Under the pieces are notes generated by a model that was not told the origin of the DNA, searched no databases, and saw nothing but the letters and a program-made list of their open reading frames with translations. This document shows, in pieces, positions 43,239 to 51,977 of a stretch of DNA of 64,000 nucleotides (position 1 is the first letter of the stretch; every line of letters starts with the position of its first letter). Both the position numbers and the translations under genes were made by a program. The stretch is from contig JAJEFE010000110.1 of the NCBI GenBank assembly GCA_022820625.1, positions 1-64,000 of the forward strand, given 5' to 3'. The stretch is from Gammaproteobacteria bacterium. Its GTDB lineage: Bacteria; Pseudomonadota; Gammaproteobacteria; Steroidobacterales; Rariloculaceae.

Positions 43239-45581
43239 ATGATGATCATCGAACGCATAGTAAATCGGTCTTGCACCAACCTCACAAGATTTGCGACGGT
43301 ATTTCTGGGGAGTGCATTGCTGTGCAACTCCCCCGCGCTGCTCGCTCAGGACGACGACGAGCAGATCGAAACCATCGTGGTGACGGCGCAAAAGCGTGAG
43401 CAGTCGATTCTCGACGTGCCCTTTTCCATTTCGGCCGTGTCCCAGCAGGAAATGGAGGCGGCGGGCGTGAACTCCATGGCCGACATCTTTCGGCGGGTCC
43501 CGGCCCTTTCGGTGATTGATCAGGGCGCGGCGCGGAAGAACGTGATCATCCGGGGCGTTCAGACCGACACGTCGACGGAATCGTCCGTGAACGATGTCTA
43601 CATGGATGAGCAGCGCATCACCACCGTCATCGCCACCGCCGATCCGCGAACCTTCGACATGGAACGAGTCGAGATCCTGCGCGGACCCCAGGGAACGCTC
43701 TTCGGCGGAGGTTCGTTCGCGGGCACCATCCGCTATATCACGAACCGCGCCAACGTCTCCGAGCGTGAAACGAACTTCGCCGCGACCCTTTCCTCGACGG
43801 CGGAGGCGAAACAGAACTATTCGCTGGACGGCATGATCAATCTTCCCCTGGTGGAAGACCGGTTCGCCGTTCGCCTGGTGGGATACAGCGCGGAAGATTC
43901 CGGCTACCTGGGCAACTCGTCCCTGGGCCTTGAAGGTGTCGCGGGAATCGAGCAGCAAGGCGCCCGGATCGGCTTGCGCTATACCCCGAGCGACCGGTCG
44001 ACGCTGGATATCAAGTACGTGTTCCAGGACCTGAGGCAAACCGGGTTTCCGGAGGCCCGGGGCGTCGACTACGGGGATCTGGAGCAGGGCGGCGTGACCC
44101 TGACCGAAGAACGGCTGACCTCAAAGTTCCAGATGTTCGATGTCACCTGGAATTACGATCTGCCCGGCGTGACGATGACCTCATCGACCGGTTACCTGCA
44201 AATGGACTTTCTCCGGCGCAACGACGTGTCCCTGCCCCTGATCAGGGACTACTTCGATGACTTCAGCCTGAACGGTCCGCGGGCGCTGGCCATCGCGCCG
44301 TCAAACCTTCGCCTGTATATCAACGACGACAACGACAACTACACATTTTCCCAGGAACTGCGATTCGCTTCCCAACTCGATGAGGACGACCGATTCGCCT
44401 GGCTTGTGGGTATGTACTACGAGGACGGCGAGGAGGACGTGGGAGTCGGTGATTTCCTGTTTCCGGGCGGCGGCGCGCTGGTCGATAACGCGAACTACAT
44501 GGGAGCGCCTGCCGACTTCTTCTTCAAGGAAGACTTCGTCACGCAGTTGAAGCAGCTCGCCGTTTTCGGGGAGTACACACATTACTTCACCGACCGGTTC
44601 AACGGCACGGTCGGCTATCGGCATTCGATATTCGAGAGCTTCTTCGAAGCATTCGCCCTGATCGGCGATGAGCCGGACGACGACGGCAATGTGCTCGAAG
44701 ACCCCTTCGCGACCGACCCGTTCCGGGAAACGCATAACACCGTCAAGTTCAACATGTCCTATGACCTGACCGACAACATGGCGGCCTACTTCCAGTCGGC
44801 CGAGGGATTCCGGCTCGGGTTCGGCTCGGAGGTTCCGCCGCCGCTCAATCCCGGGTGCGACCAGTTTGTTGCCGATTTCCTTGCAGCCAACGGACTCAGC
44901 GGTTTTTTGGGGCCGGGCGGACAGCTGCCGGGCACGAAGAGCGACACGCTAAGGGTCAACGAAGTCGGCCTGAAAGGTGTCCTGCCCAACGGCAGAGGCC
45001 GGTTCAGTGTGGGGTATTTCAAGGGCGACTGGAAAGACATCCTGGTCGATGTGGACATCGAAGACATCACCGGAGCATGCAACACTGGCTTCGGAGCGAA
45101 TGCGGCGGCGGCGACGACCACAGGTTTCGAAGTGGAGTTCAACTACGCGTTGACCGACCAGTTCACCCTGTCCGGATCGGCGTCCATCGTCGATGCCACC
45201 CTGGACAACGATGAACCGTTCCTTGGGGCCACAGCGGGCGAACGGCTGCCGGCGTCACCGGACAGACAGCTATCGCTTTCCGGCGACTACGTCTGGCCGA
45301 TGGCCAACGGCAACCTGGGATTCGTGCGGGTGGATGCCCAGTACATCGGTGAACTCATCGGCGCCTTCGAGTTCGGCGACGAAAGAACGGTCTCAGGCAA
45401 TTACGGCCTCGCCAATGTGCGCGTAGGCATGCAGACTGACCGTTACGAATGGTCGGTGTTTGCCGATAACATCACCGACAATCGCGCCCTGGTCTTCGCC
45501 AACGGTCCGCCCAACGAATTCCGCAGGACCATCATCCTGCAGCCAAGAACGCTTGGCTTGCAGTTCCGAAGCAGGTTCTGA
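43239..45581 (+). CDS. TonB-dependent outer-membrane receptor (third module)
   Basis: About 780 residues. The signal peptide ends near A-L-L-A-Q, followed by the TonB box I-E-T-I-V-V-T-A-Q-K-R. The plug carries V-I-I-R-G-V-Q-T-D and V-E-I-L-R-G-P-Q-G-T-L-F-G-G-G, and the barrel ends L-G-L-Q-F-R-S-R-F with the canonical aromatic last residue. The ATG at 43239 has AGGGA six bases upstream and is preferred over the in-frame ATG at 43194. It resembles the interrupted receptor at 29703 in size, plug motifs and end, so these two are likely duplicates. It follows the Dpp-type importer genes but has its own promoter with a palindromic operator. Confidence 0.95.
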   Translation: MMIIERIVNRSCTNLTRFATVFLGSALLCNSPALLAQDDDEQIETIVVTAQKREQSILDVPFSISAVSQQEMEAAGVNSMADIFRRVPALSVIDQGAARKNVIIRGVQTDTSTESSVNDVYMDEQRITTVIATADPRTFDMERVEILRGPQGTLFGGGSFAGTIRYITNRANVSERETNFAATLSSTAEAKQNYSLDGMINLPLVEDRFAVRLVGYSAEDSGYLGNSSLGLEGVAGIEQQGARIGLRYTPSDRSTLDIKYVFQDLRQTGFPEARGVDYGDLEQGGVTLTEERLTSKFQMFDVTWNYDLPGVTMTSSTGYLQMDFLRRNDVSLPLIRDYFDDFSLNGPRALAIAPSNLRLYINDDNDNYTFSQELRFASQLDEDDRFAWLVGMYYEDGEEDVGVGDFLFPGGGALVDNANYMGAPADFFFKEDFVTQLKQLAVFGEYTHYFTDRFNGTVGYRHSIFESFFEAFALIGDEPDDDGNVLEDPFATDPFRETHNTVKFNMSYDLTDNMAAYFQSAEGFRLGFGSEVPPPLNPGCDQFVADFLAANGLSGFLGPGGQLPGTKSDTLRVNEVGLKGVLPNGRGRFSVGYFKGDWKDILVDVDIEDITGACNTGFGANAAAATTTGFEVEFNYALTDQFTLSGSASIVDATLDNDEPFLGATAGERLPASPDRQLSLSGDYVWPMANGNLGFVRVDAQYIGELIGAFEFGDERTVSGNYGLANVRVGMQTDRYEWSVFADNITDNRALVFANGPPNEFRRTIILQPRTLGLQFRSRF

Positions 45582-45591
45582 GCTTTGTCAA

Positions 45592-45625
45592 CCCGTGGCG
45601 AATGCCCTGCCGCATTCGCCACGGG
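45592..45625. terminator. Strong bidirectional hairpin
   Basis: A perfect 14-bp stem (CCCGTGGCGAATGC at 45592-45605 with its complement at 45612-45625) and a six-base loop lie between the convergent receptor and small membrane protein genes. There is no long T-tract, but the stem is very stable, so it should separate the two transcripts. Confidence 0.7.
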
Positions 45626-45640
45626 GGACTGGGGGAGGGG

Positions 45641-45916
45641 CTACCGGATATTGATCCGGTGGATGGGTGGCGCGAGCACCGAGTAAAAGGTCCGCAGCAC
45701 CGCCAGAATCACAACACCCGTAATCAGCGACGCCAGCGCGCTGAACAGCCTGTCCTCGGGCTGATGGAAGGTAAACACATCCCACAGGTACCAGACACCG
45801 CGCCAGAAGGAGACGACGCCAAACCCGACCACTGCCGCGAGGACAATGGATCGTGCCAGGGACATCTTGCCGGGCCGAATTTGGTTGTCAGCGAGATTTG
45901 TACGTACATCACTCAT
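45641..45916 (-). CDS. Small membrane protein with two predicted transmembrane helices
   Basis: A 91-residue protein beginning M-S-D-V-R-T-N-L-A. One hydrophobic segment covers about residues 20-42 (S-I-V-L-A-A-V-V-G-F-G) and another about 58-80 (A-S-L-I-T-G-V-V-I-L-A-V). The ATG at 45916 is chosen because GAGAGG lies seven bases upstream; the frame is open a further 23 codons. No family was recognised. It is divergent from the DUF885 gene, with the 46019 element between them. Confidence 0.65.
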   Translation of the reverse strand: MSDVRTNLADNQIRPGKMSLARSIVLAAVVGFGVVSFWRGVWYLWDVFTFHQPEDRLFSALASLITGVVILAVLRTFYSVLAPPIHRINIR

Positions 45917-46018
45917 TTCTAGCCTCTCAATTGGACAGTTGCCGCAGGATATATTCGAAGGGTGTGGCTGTAGTGCCCGCGCCACCGTGCTCGTGACCGG
46001 CGCATTCGGTCACTTCAT

Positions 46019-46033
46019 TGTATATGATATTCA
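46019..46033. promoter_or_regulatory. Putative operator before the DUF885 pair
   Basis: TGTATATGATATTCA matches the palindrome at 43161 in 11 of 15 positions; its own arms are symmetric apart from one base, and AT follows. It lies 24 bases before the first DUF885 start, where it would overlap a promoter or the transcription start, and it also faces the divergent small membrane protein gene. Confidence 0.45.
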
Positions 46034-46057
46034 ATCGATCCGCTGTTTGGACAAGCC

Positions 46058-47785
46058 ATGCACATTGGAAGAACGATTCTTGTAAAAATTCTGCCCGTCG
46101 CGGTATTCGTCATCTCGAATCCCGGTGCCGCCCTTGGCCAGGGCTACGATGAACTCGTCGATCTGTTCGTCGAGTTCCGCGAATTCCAGGAGGCGCCCAT
46201 AAGCGACGGCATTCCCGACCACAGCGAAGCCGCGATGCAAGCCCAGTACAGCGGCCTGCAGGAATTCAGGGCCGATCTGGCGGAGTTCGACACGGCGGAC
46301 TGGCCGGTGTGGCAGCAGGTGGATTACCATCTCGTTCGCGCGGAAATGAACGCGATGGAGTTCCACCACAGGGAGCACCGGCCCTGGTCGCGCGATCCCG
46401 GTTTCTACTCGATGTTCCAGGGCGATGCCGGCACCAGCATCAACGCGCCCGATTTCTTCGAGCCGATCTTCGACCTTTTCGGCTTTTCCGATGACGGTCC
46501 CGGGCCGTCCGATGAGGCGGACGACGAGTCCCTGTCGCTCTCCGACGAACAGCAGGCGGCGCTGAGCCGAACGCTCGACGGCATACCGGGTATCTACGCT
46601 CAGGCCAGGGAGAACCTGACCGAGCCCGCGGCCGATCTGGCCGAGTTCGCGATACGCAACTTCGTCGAAGAGCGTGAGCTTTACGAAGAAGCCGCCGAAC
46701 TGCTGGCCGCCGACTATCCGGATCTCTCTGAACTTGCCCAGCGCGCCGCCGAATCAGTCGAGGATTATCGGCGATGGATCGAGTCCAACCAGGCGGACAT
46801 GGCGCCGAACGCCGGGCTCGGCAAGGCCAATTACGACTGGTGGATGCGCAATGTCCAGTTGTCGCCCTGGGGGTGGGAGGACATCAATCGGATCATCGAG
46901 CTGGAATACGATCGCGTCATCACCTTCCTTAAACTGGAGGAGAACCGGAACAAGCACCTGCCGCCCCTGGAAGTCTCCATGTCGGAACGGGCCTGGTTCG
47001 ACAGCATGCGCGAGGCCCTGCATCACGTGGTCGACTTCATGCGGGACGAGGGGTTGATGACCGTTGAGGACTGGGTGGATCCGAGCGACTACTACGCGGA
47101 TGGCCCCCGCGGGGCCGGCGGCGAACTCGACGACTCTACGGCCGAATGGCTGCTGCCAGAAAACTCCAGCATCGACACAAAGGTACGCCAGCGCGAGATC
47201 CTGCCGGGCGAGGCGCACGAGTACGTCGGCCACATGCTCGACTACCAACGCCAGGAGCGACTGACGCAAAGCCCGATTCGCAGCGCCGGCAGGCGCTTCA
47301 ACATGGGCTCGATGCGCCTGGAAGGCTGGGCGGTGGCGCTGGAGGAGTTGCTCATGCAGGCGGGCGTGCTGGACGCAAGGCCGCAGAAGGGCCGTGAGAT
47401 GGAGTACCTGATGAATGCCTCGCACATGAGTCTCGGCATCCCGGACCTGAAGATGCACGCCAACGAGATCGATCTCACCGAGGCCCGCCATCTCTGCGCG
47501 GCGATCATGCCGCGGGGATGGACGCGCCCGGACGAACGCATGGTCTGGTTCGAAATGCAGTCCAACCTGCGCAATCCGGGTGGTTTCCACAGCAGCAACG
47601 TGGTTGCCGGCAAAGCCTATTTCATGAAGATGTTCAGGGAGCAGGCACAGGCGCTGGGCGACGATTTCGTCATCAGGGACTTTGTCGATGCGTTCCTGTC
47701 TTCAGGCACGATTCCCCTGTCGCTGATTCGCTGGGAGATGACCGGCAACAGCGACGATGTCATGCTTGAAACCCAGCCGCTGTAG
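46058..47785 (+). CDS. Exported DUF885 family protein (probable metallopeptidase), copy 1
   Basis: A 575-residue protein with a signal peptide (I-L-V-K-I-L-P-V-A-V-F-V-I then N-P-G-A-A-L-G-Q). DUF885 proteins are mostly helical and contain a zinc-peptidase-like motif, here E-A-H-E-Y-V-G-H-M-L-D near residue 388, followed by a further conserved E-G-W-A-V-A-L-E-E segment. It is probably a periplasmic peptidase or carboxypeptidase, by family inference. It starts 24 bases after the 46019 element and is followed 10 bases later by a paralogue. Confidence 0.87.
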   Translation: MHIGRTILVKILPVAVFVISNPGAALGQGYDELVDLFVEFREFQEAPISDGIPDHSEAAMQAQYSGLQEFRADLAEFDTADWPVWQQVDYHLVRAEMNAMEFHHREHRPWSRDPGFYSMFQGDAGTSINAPDFFEPIFDLFGFSDDGPGPSDEADDESLSLSDEQQAALSRTLDGIPGIYAQARENLTEPAADLAEFAIRNFVEERELYEEAAELLAADYPDLSELAQRAAESVEDYRRWIESNQADMAPNAGLGKANYDWWMRNVQLSPWGWEDINRIIELEYDRVITFLKLEENRNKHLPPLEVSMSERAWFDSMREALHHVVDFMRDEGLMTVEDWVDPSDYYADGPRGAGGELDDSTAEWLLPENSSIDTKVRQREILPGEAHEYVGHMLDYQRQERLTQSPIRSAGRRFNMGSMRLEGWAVALEELLMQAGVLDARPQKGREMEYLMNASHMSLGIPDLKMHANEIDLTEARHLCAAIMPRGWTRPDERMVWFEMQSNLRNPGGFHSSNVVAGKAYFMKMFREQAQALGDDFVIRDFVDAFLSSGTIPLSLIRWEMTGNSDDVMLETQPL

Positions 47786-47795
47786 GAAGGGCAAG

Positions 47796-49484
47796 ATGGT
47801 TTCAAGGTGTCACGATTCCCCGAATTGCGCCGGGAACCGGGCTGCGCCGAGTCTGCTTGCGCCGAAGCCCGCGTTGACGGTTCTGTTGGCGGGTTTGTTC
47901 AGTTTCGGGTCGGCAAGCGCTGCCGATTCTGAAGGTTATGTGGAACTCGTGGAATTGTTTCAGGCGTTTCGTACGATGACCGGGGCCACCGGCGACGACT
48001 ACGGCGCCCTGCCGGTCGTCGATCCCGCGATGATCGAGGCGGAAGCGGTTGCCCTGGGCGAGTTCCAGGCACGGCTGCGCGCCATCGAACCATCGGACTG
48101 GACCATCCCCGAACAGGTCGACTACCACCTGGTCCGCGCCGAGATGAATGGACTGGAGTTCCGACACAGGGTCACGCGGCCCTGGTTCCGCGATCCCGGA
48201 ACCTACAGCGACATTGTCTATTTTCTCGGCGAATTCCACGGCATGCCGCCGGATGACGAATCACAAGGGCTGCCGTTCGGCAATGAAGCGGCCGGGATAC
48301 GCACGATCCTCAACGCGCTGCCAAATTTCTTTTCCCAGGCGAGGATCAATCTGGCCGATGTCGCCGCAATTCCCGGAGATCTTGCGTTGCTTTCGGCGCG
48401 TGATCTGCGCAATGGAGACGCCGACTTTGCGGCCATGCTTGCCGACGCACCCGCTGGCGATCCGCAACTGCTCGATGCCATCGGCGCGGCCCGGCAGGCG
48501 GCCTCGGAGTTCCTCGTCTGGCTGGAATCCAATTCGGATCGCATGGTCGCGCCCGCGGGCGTGGGCCGAGAGAACTACGACTGGCTGCTGAAGAATGTCT
48601 ACCTGTTTCCCTATAGCTGGGAACAGCTCAGCACCATTGTCGAGCTCGAGGACAACCGGGTCATCACGTTCCAGAGGCTCGAAGCGAACCGGAACCGGGC
48701 CTTGCCGAACATTCGGCCGGTGCAGTCCCAGCAGGAGTACAGGCAGAGCGTCGCCGAAGCGATCGACGACCTGATGAACTTCATTCGCGACGAGAACATC
48801 TTCTCGATGCCCGACTACCTGACGCCCGACGACTACTTCGGTTCATGGCACGGGTTCGACAATCCCTGGCCCGAGCAGCACGACTACTTTTTCAACTTCT
48901 CCCATCGCGAACCGCGCATGGAGGAAGCCCACGAGATGGTCGGGCATCACTTCGATGCGCTTCGCGGTCAGTACGACACCCATCCGATTCGCAGGGGCTG
49001 GCGGCCCTACAAGATCGCAACGGCGCGAACGGAGGGCATTGCATTCGCCTTGGAGGAATTGCTGATGCATGCAGGCTATCTCGATGACCGCACGCCCCGG
49101 GCGCGCGAGATCGCCTATGAACAGGCGGCGTTCCGGACCGTGCGGGCGCTGTCGGATATCTACATGCACGACAATCAGTGGAGCCTGCAGGATGCAATGG
49201 CCTATTCGGTGGCGAACGCGCCCCATGGAGAACTGCTGGACGACAGCCCGCACCTGTGGTTCGAGATGGCGACCACGTTGCGGGGCGTCGGCCATCACAT
49301 GCTGATGGTCGTCGGCAAGGTGCAGTTCATGAAATTGTTCCGGGACCGCGCCCAGCAACTGGGCGATGAATTCGAGCTGCAGGCGTTCATGGACGAGTTC
49401 TTCGAGTCCGGCCTCATCCCCATATCCTTGATTCGATGGGAAATGACGGGCATGGACGATGAAATGAAGACGCTGCTGCAATAG
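47796..49484 (+). CDS. Exported DUF885 family protein, copy 2
   Basis: A 562-residue paralogue of the preceding protein, with E-A-H-E-M-V-G-H-H-F-D and E-G-I-A-F-A-L-E-E at matching places, and the same F-Q-A-F-R / V-D-Y-H-L-V-R-A-E-M-N pattern in the N-terminal half. The ATG at 47796 has AGGAAGG upstream and gives a leader of about 45 residues with a hydrophobic core (L-T-V-L-L-A-G-L-F-S-F). Tandem copies suggest complementary specificities or a heterodimer in the periplasm. Confidence 0.87.
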   Translation: MVSRCHDSPNCAGNRAAPSLLAPKPALTVLLAGLFSFGSASAADSEGYVELVELFQAFRTMTGATGDDYGALPVVDPAMIEAEAVALGEFQARLRAIEPSDWTIPEQVDYHLVRAEMNGLEFRHRVTRPWFRDPGTYSDIVYFLGEFHGMPPDDESQGLPFGNEAAGIRTILNALPNFFSQARINLADVAAIPGDLALLSARDLRNGDADFAAMLADAPAGDPQLLDAIGAARQAASEFLVWLESNSDRMVAPAGVGRENYDWLLKNVYLFPYSWEQLSTIVELEDNRVITFQRLEANRNRALPNIRPVQSQQEYRQSVAEAIDDLMNFIRDENIFSMPDYLTPDDYFGSWHGFDNPWPEQHDYFFNFSHREPRMEEAHEMVGHHFDALRGQYDTHPIRRGWRPYKIATARTEGIAFALEELLMHAGYLDDRTPRAREIAYEQAAFRTVRALSDIYMHDNQWSLQDAMAYSVANAPHGELLDDSPHLWFEMATTLRGVGHHMLMVVGKVQFMKLFRDRAQQLGDEFELQAFMDEFFESGLIPISLIRWEMTGMDDEMKTLLQ

Positions 49485-49511
49485 ACGCGATTCACTCAAG
49501 CGAGTAGGAAT

Positions 49512-50360
49512 ATGAACATTCTCCCGCGATTTCTATTTTGCGTAGTCTTGCTGGGCGCTTGCACCGGCACGGGTGAATCCGGCGATGAAGAGCAGGCCGC
49601 ATCTGGATTTGACTCGCTTTTCCCGAAGCATATCGACGTTTTCGGTGTTTCCGTGCGTGGCACGGCGGGAACGCCGGATGACAAGATGCTGCACGCCGCC
49701 AACGTGATGGCGGAGTACCTGGATAACGACGCCGACGGTGTTCCGGACAACGCGCTGGTCGTGCAGGCGATGCAGGCAAACGATGCAACGCTGATCATGA
49801 CGATCGATTTTGCCGAACTCGACGAGATCTTCTCGGAAATTGGCGTTGACGGCATGCCCGAGGGTGTGCTGCAGGATCAGAACGCTGCGGAAACGCGTCC
49901 CGGTGGAGCCGCCGACGGCGTATTCGATGCCTCGTTCGAGGAAGTCCTGCATCTGATTACCCACGCCGGTTATGCCTACGCTTATCCCGACGCTTTCGGC
50001 GAATCACCGGGGACTTCCCTGGCCAACGCGATGGACAAGGCTCGCGGTGGGCGTTTCATGCAGATTCCCGATCCGTACCCCGAAGGGGCATGGTATTCCT
50101 ACGATGACCAGACTTGCGACTATGGCTGCATGGCAGCGGAGTACATTTACTGGGGATTGACTTCCCTGCTTGGCGCCCAGGATTTTCCCGGCCGCCTGGA
50201 GCAAATCGACAATGAGTGGCGACTCAACACGCCCGAACTATTCGAGGAACACGACCCCGCCTTGTTTGCCTTGCTGACCGATCCCCAGTACGCGTTGCCG
50301 ACTCGATTGCCTATCGGCAACTACACGGCCGGGGAGTTGGCGTTCTCCGGCGATCCCTAG
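49512..50360 (+). CDS. Unknown lipoprotein with a calcium-loop-like segment
   Basis: A 282-residue protein with a lipobox signal peptide (F-C-V-V-L-L-G-A-C). No family was recognised with confidence. Visible features are D-N-D-A-D-G-V-P-D, like the calcium-binding loop of thrombospondin type-3 repeats, and F-E-E-V-L-H-L-I-T-H-A-G, a histidine pair that could bind metal. It follows the second DUF885 gene by 27 bases and is probably in the same operon, so an accessory role in periplasmic hydrolysis is plausible. Confidence 0.7.
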   Translation: MNILPRFLFCVVLLGACTGTGESGDEEQAASGFDSLFPKHIDVFGVSVRGTAGTPDDKMLHAANVMAEYLDNDADGVPDNALVVQAMQANDATLIMTIDFAELDEIFSEIGVDGMPEGVLQDQNAAETRPGGAADGVFDASFEEVLHLITHAGYAYAYPDAFGESPGTSLANAMDKARGGRFMQIPDPYPEGAWYSYDDQTCDYGCMAAEYIYWGLTSLLGAQDFPGRLEQIDNEWRLNTPELFEEHDPALFALLTDPQYALPTRLPIGNYTAGELAFSGDP

Positions 50361-50374
50361 GCCCTCGCTGTCAC

Positions 50375-50405
50375 GTCGGGTGCGCGAAGCGCGTGCCGGC
50401 CCGAC
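50375..50405. terminator. Possible hairpin between convergent genes
   Basis: GTCGGG (50375-50380) pairs with CCCGAC (50400-50405), enclosing GCGC-GAA-GCGC (50382-50392). There is no T-tract. It lies between the unknown lipoprotein and the convergent M24 gene. Confidence 0.35.
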
Positions 50406-50411
50406 CGGTCG

Positions 50412-51851
50412 CTAGCGAATCTCCAGGATCCGCTCATTCCGCGGATGCAGGTATTCCACACCTCGGGCGGTGATGAGGTGATTGCCTTCGATATTGATCG
50501 AGACGGGCAGACCCGGGCGCTCCGCCAGGTGCGAGTGGACCATATACTCGAATGAGAAGAACGTGTTCTCCTGCAGCATTAGGTCGAAGCGGTCCTTGCG
50601 AAACGGCGCCACGGATGCGCCGACGGTGACGAGGCTGCCGCCGTTGTTGCCCATTGCGTGCAGGTCTATGGAGAAACCGGGCGCGTCGGTATCGGCCAGC
50701 GCGTTCTGGATGATGATGTAGTCTTCGGTGCCGATATCGATGAACGGCGTGTAGAGGTATCCCTCCGCCTCCAGTGCCGCCACCAGCGCATCCAGCGTCT
50801 GCCTCGCCGTACGTCCTGCGCGGATGTGCGGACGCATGATGTCGTGAGCCCGAATCGCGCGGTCGAACGCCCGCTGGATGCTCTCCGGAATGGCATCATC
50901 GCCCTCGCGAAACACGTACGCATTGCGTTTGTAGTCCGTCGTGAAGTACTCCAGGTGACGCACGGAGATGTCGTAGGTCATGAAATCGCCGCGCCGAATC
51001 ACCTGTCTCGGGTCGTAGATCCGCCAGCGGACGTCGGGCGGCGCGGAGGTATCCGAAACCGCCGAGTACAGGATGCGGGGCATGGGAATGTAGGTGTCGA
51101 CACCGAAGGAAACGCCCAAGCGTTCTGACTCCTCCACGACCCAGCGCCCGACATCTTCGAGCGTGGTGACGCCTGGCGTAATCACTTCCCGGCTCAGGGC
51201 GCGGATCAGGAGCTGGCGATGAATCTCCAGCGCCTTGGCGAACTCGACAATCTCGCTTTGCGTGCGCCGCGATCGAAAGTCGGTGATCAGGTGTTCGGCC
51301 GAGACGAACCGGCGGGCATACTCTTCGCCAAGGACGCGCTCCAGTTTCAGGTACTGTGAATGCGACATACCATCCGCGATCGCCAGCCAGTCGGACGAAT
51401 TGATCGCGATGGTTGCCGGGTCGCGCTCCGCGACGTACTGGCGAAGTTCATCGTAGACGCTGTCGTCCACGAGGCCGTAGTCGTAGCCCTCGATGGCGCG
51501 GCTGATTTCGTCCGAGCCGAAATGATCGAAAAGATCCGGATGCCCGCCGCTTCCGAAAATCGCTCGCTGAACGCGGCCGTCCCCGGGATCGGAGAAGATC
51601 ACGTAACCCCAGACGGGGCCGAAATGCAGTTGCATCGGATCCGGATCGCCGGAGCGGATGACGTTGATCCACATGTCCACATCGTTGTCGCGCATGGCGC
51701 CGGGCAGGACCACGTCAAGTTTCTCGCGCCGGATGAGGTGCAGGATTTCGGACTTGGCCTCCAGGGACTGCACAACCGTATCGGCGGCGGCATCATTGCC
51801 ATGAAGGCATGCGATCATCGCGACAAAGGGGAGGATTTTCAGTTTACGCAT
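50412..51851 (-). CDS. Exported M24-family metallopeptidase, fourth paralogue
   Basis: A 479-residue protein with signal peptide (I-L-P-F-V-A-M-I-A-C) and the shared N-terminal domain opening I-R-R-E-K-L-D-V-V-L-P-G-A-M-R. All five metal ligands appear present: Asp in M-T-Y-D-I-S, Asp in F-T-T-D-Y-K twelve residues on (one more than usual), His in D-L-H-A-M-G, Glu in S-F-E-Y and Glu in I-N-I-E-G. It should be an active periplasmic peptidase or amide hydrolase. Its C-terminal half most resembles the ligand-poor paralogue at 32005 (both share D-L-H-A-M-G-N-N-G-G), which suggests ligand loss occurred after duplication. It is divergent from the RES toxin-antitoxin genes. Confidence 0.88.
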   Translation of the reverse strand: MRKLKILPFVAMIACLHGNDAAADTVVQSLEAKSEILHLIRREKLDVVLPGAMRDNDVDMWINVIRSGDPDPMQLHFGPVWGYVIFSDPGDGRVQRAIFGSGGHPDLFDHFGSDEISRAIEGYDYGLVDDSVYDELRQYVAERDPATIAINSSDWLAIADGMSHSQYLKLERVLGEEYARRFVSAEHLITDFRSRRTQSEIVEFAKALEIHRQLLIRALSREVITPGVTTLEDVGRWVVEESERLGVSFGVDTYIPMPRILYSAVSDTSAPPDVRWRIYDPRQVIRRGDFMTYDISVRHLEYFTTDYKRNAYVFREGDDAIPESIQRAFDRAIRAHDIMRPHIRAGRTARQTLDALVAALEAEGYLYTPFIDIGTEDYIIIQNALADTDAPGFSIDLHAMGNNGGSLVTVGASVAPFRKDRFDLMLQENTFFSFEYMVHSHLAERPGLPVSINIEGNHLITARGVEYLHPRNERILEIR

Positions 51852-51977
51852 GGCGGTTACCCTTGAATTTTTGGTGACATTATAGGGAAGGGCGAACGTC
51901 AGGTTTGCGGACGGCGCGGCAGAGCGATATTATCATTTGTTAGGACACATAGTACCTCATAGAAACGAGACGAAAGG

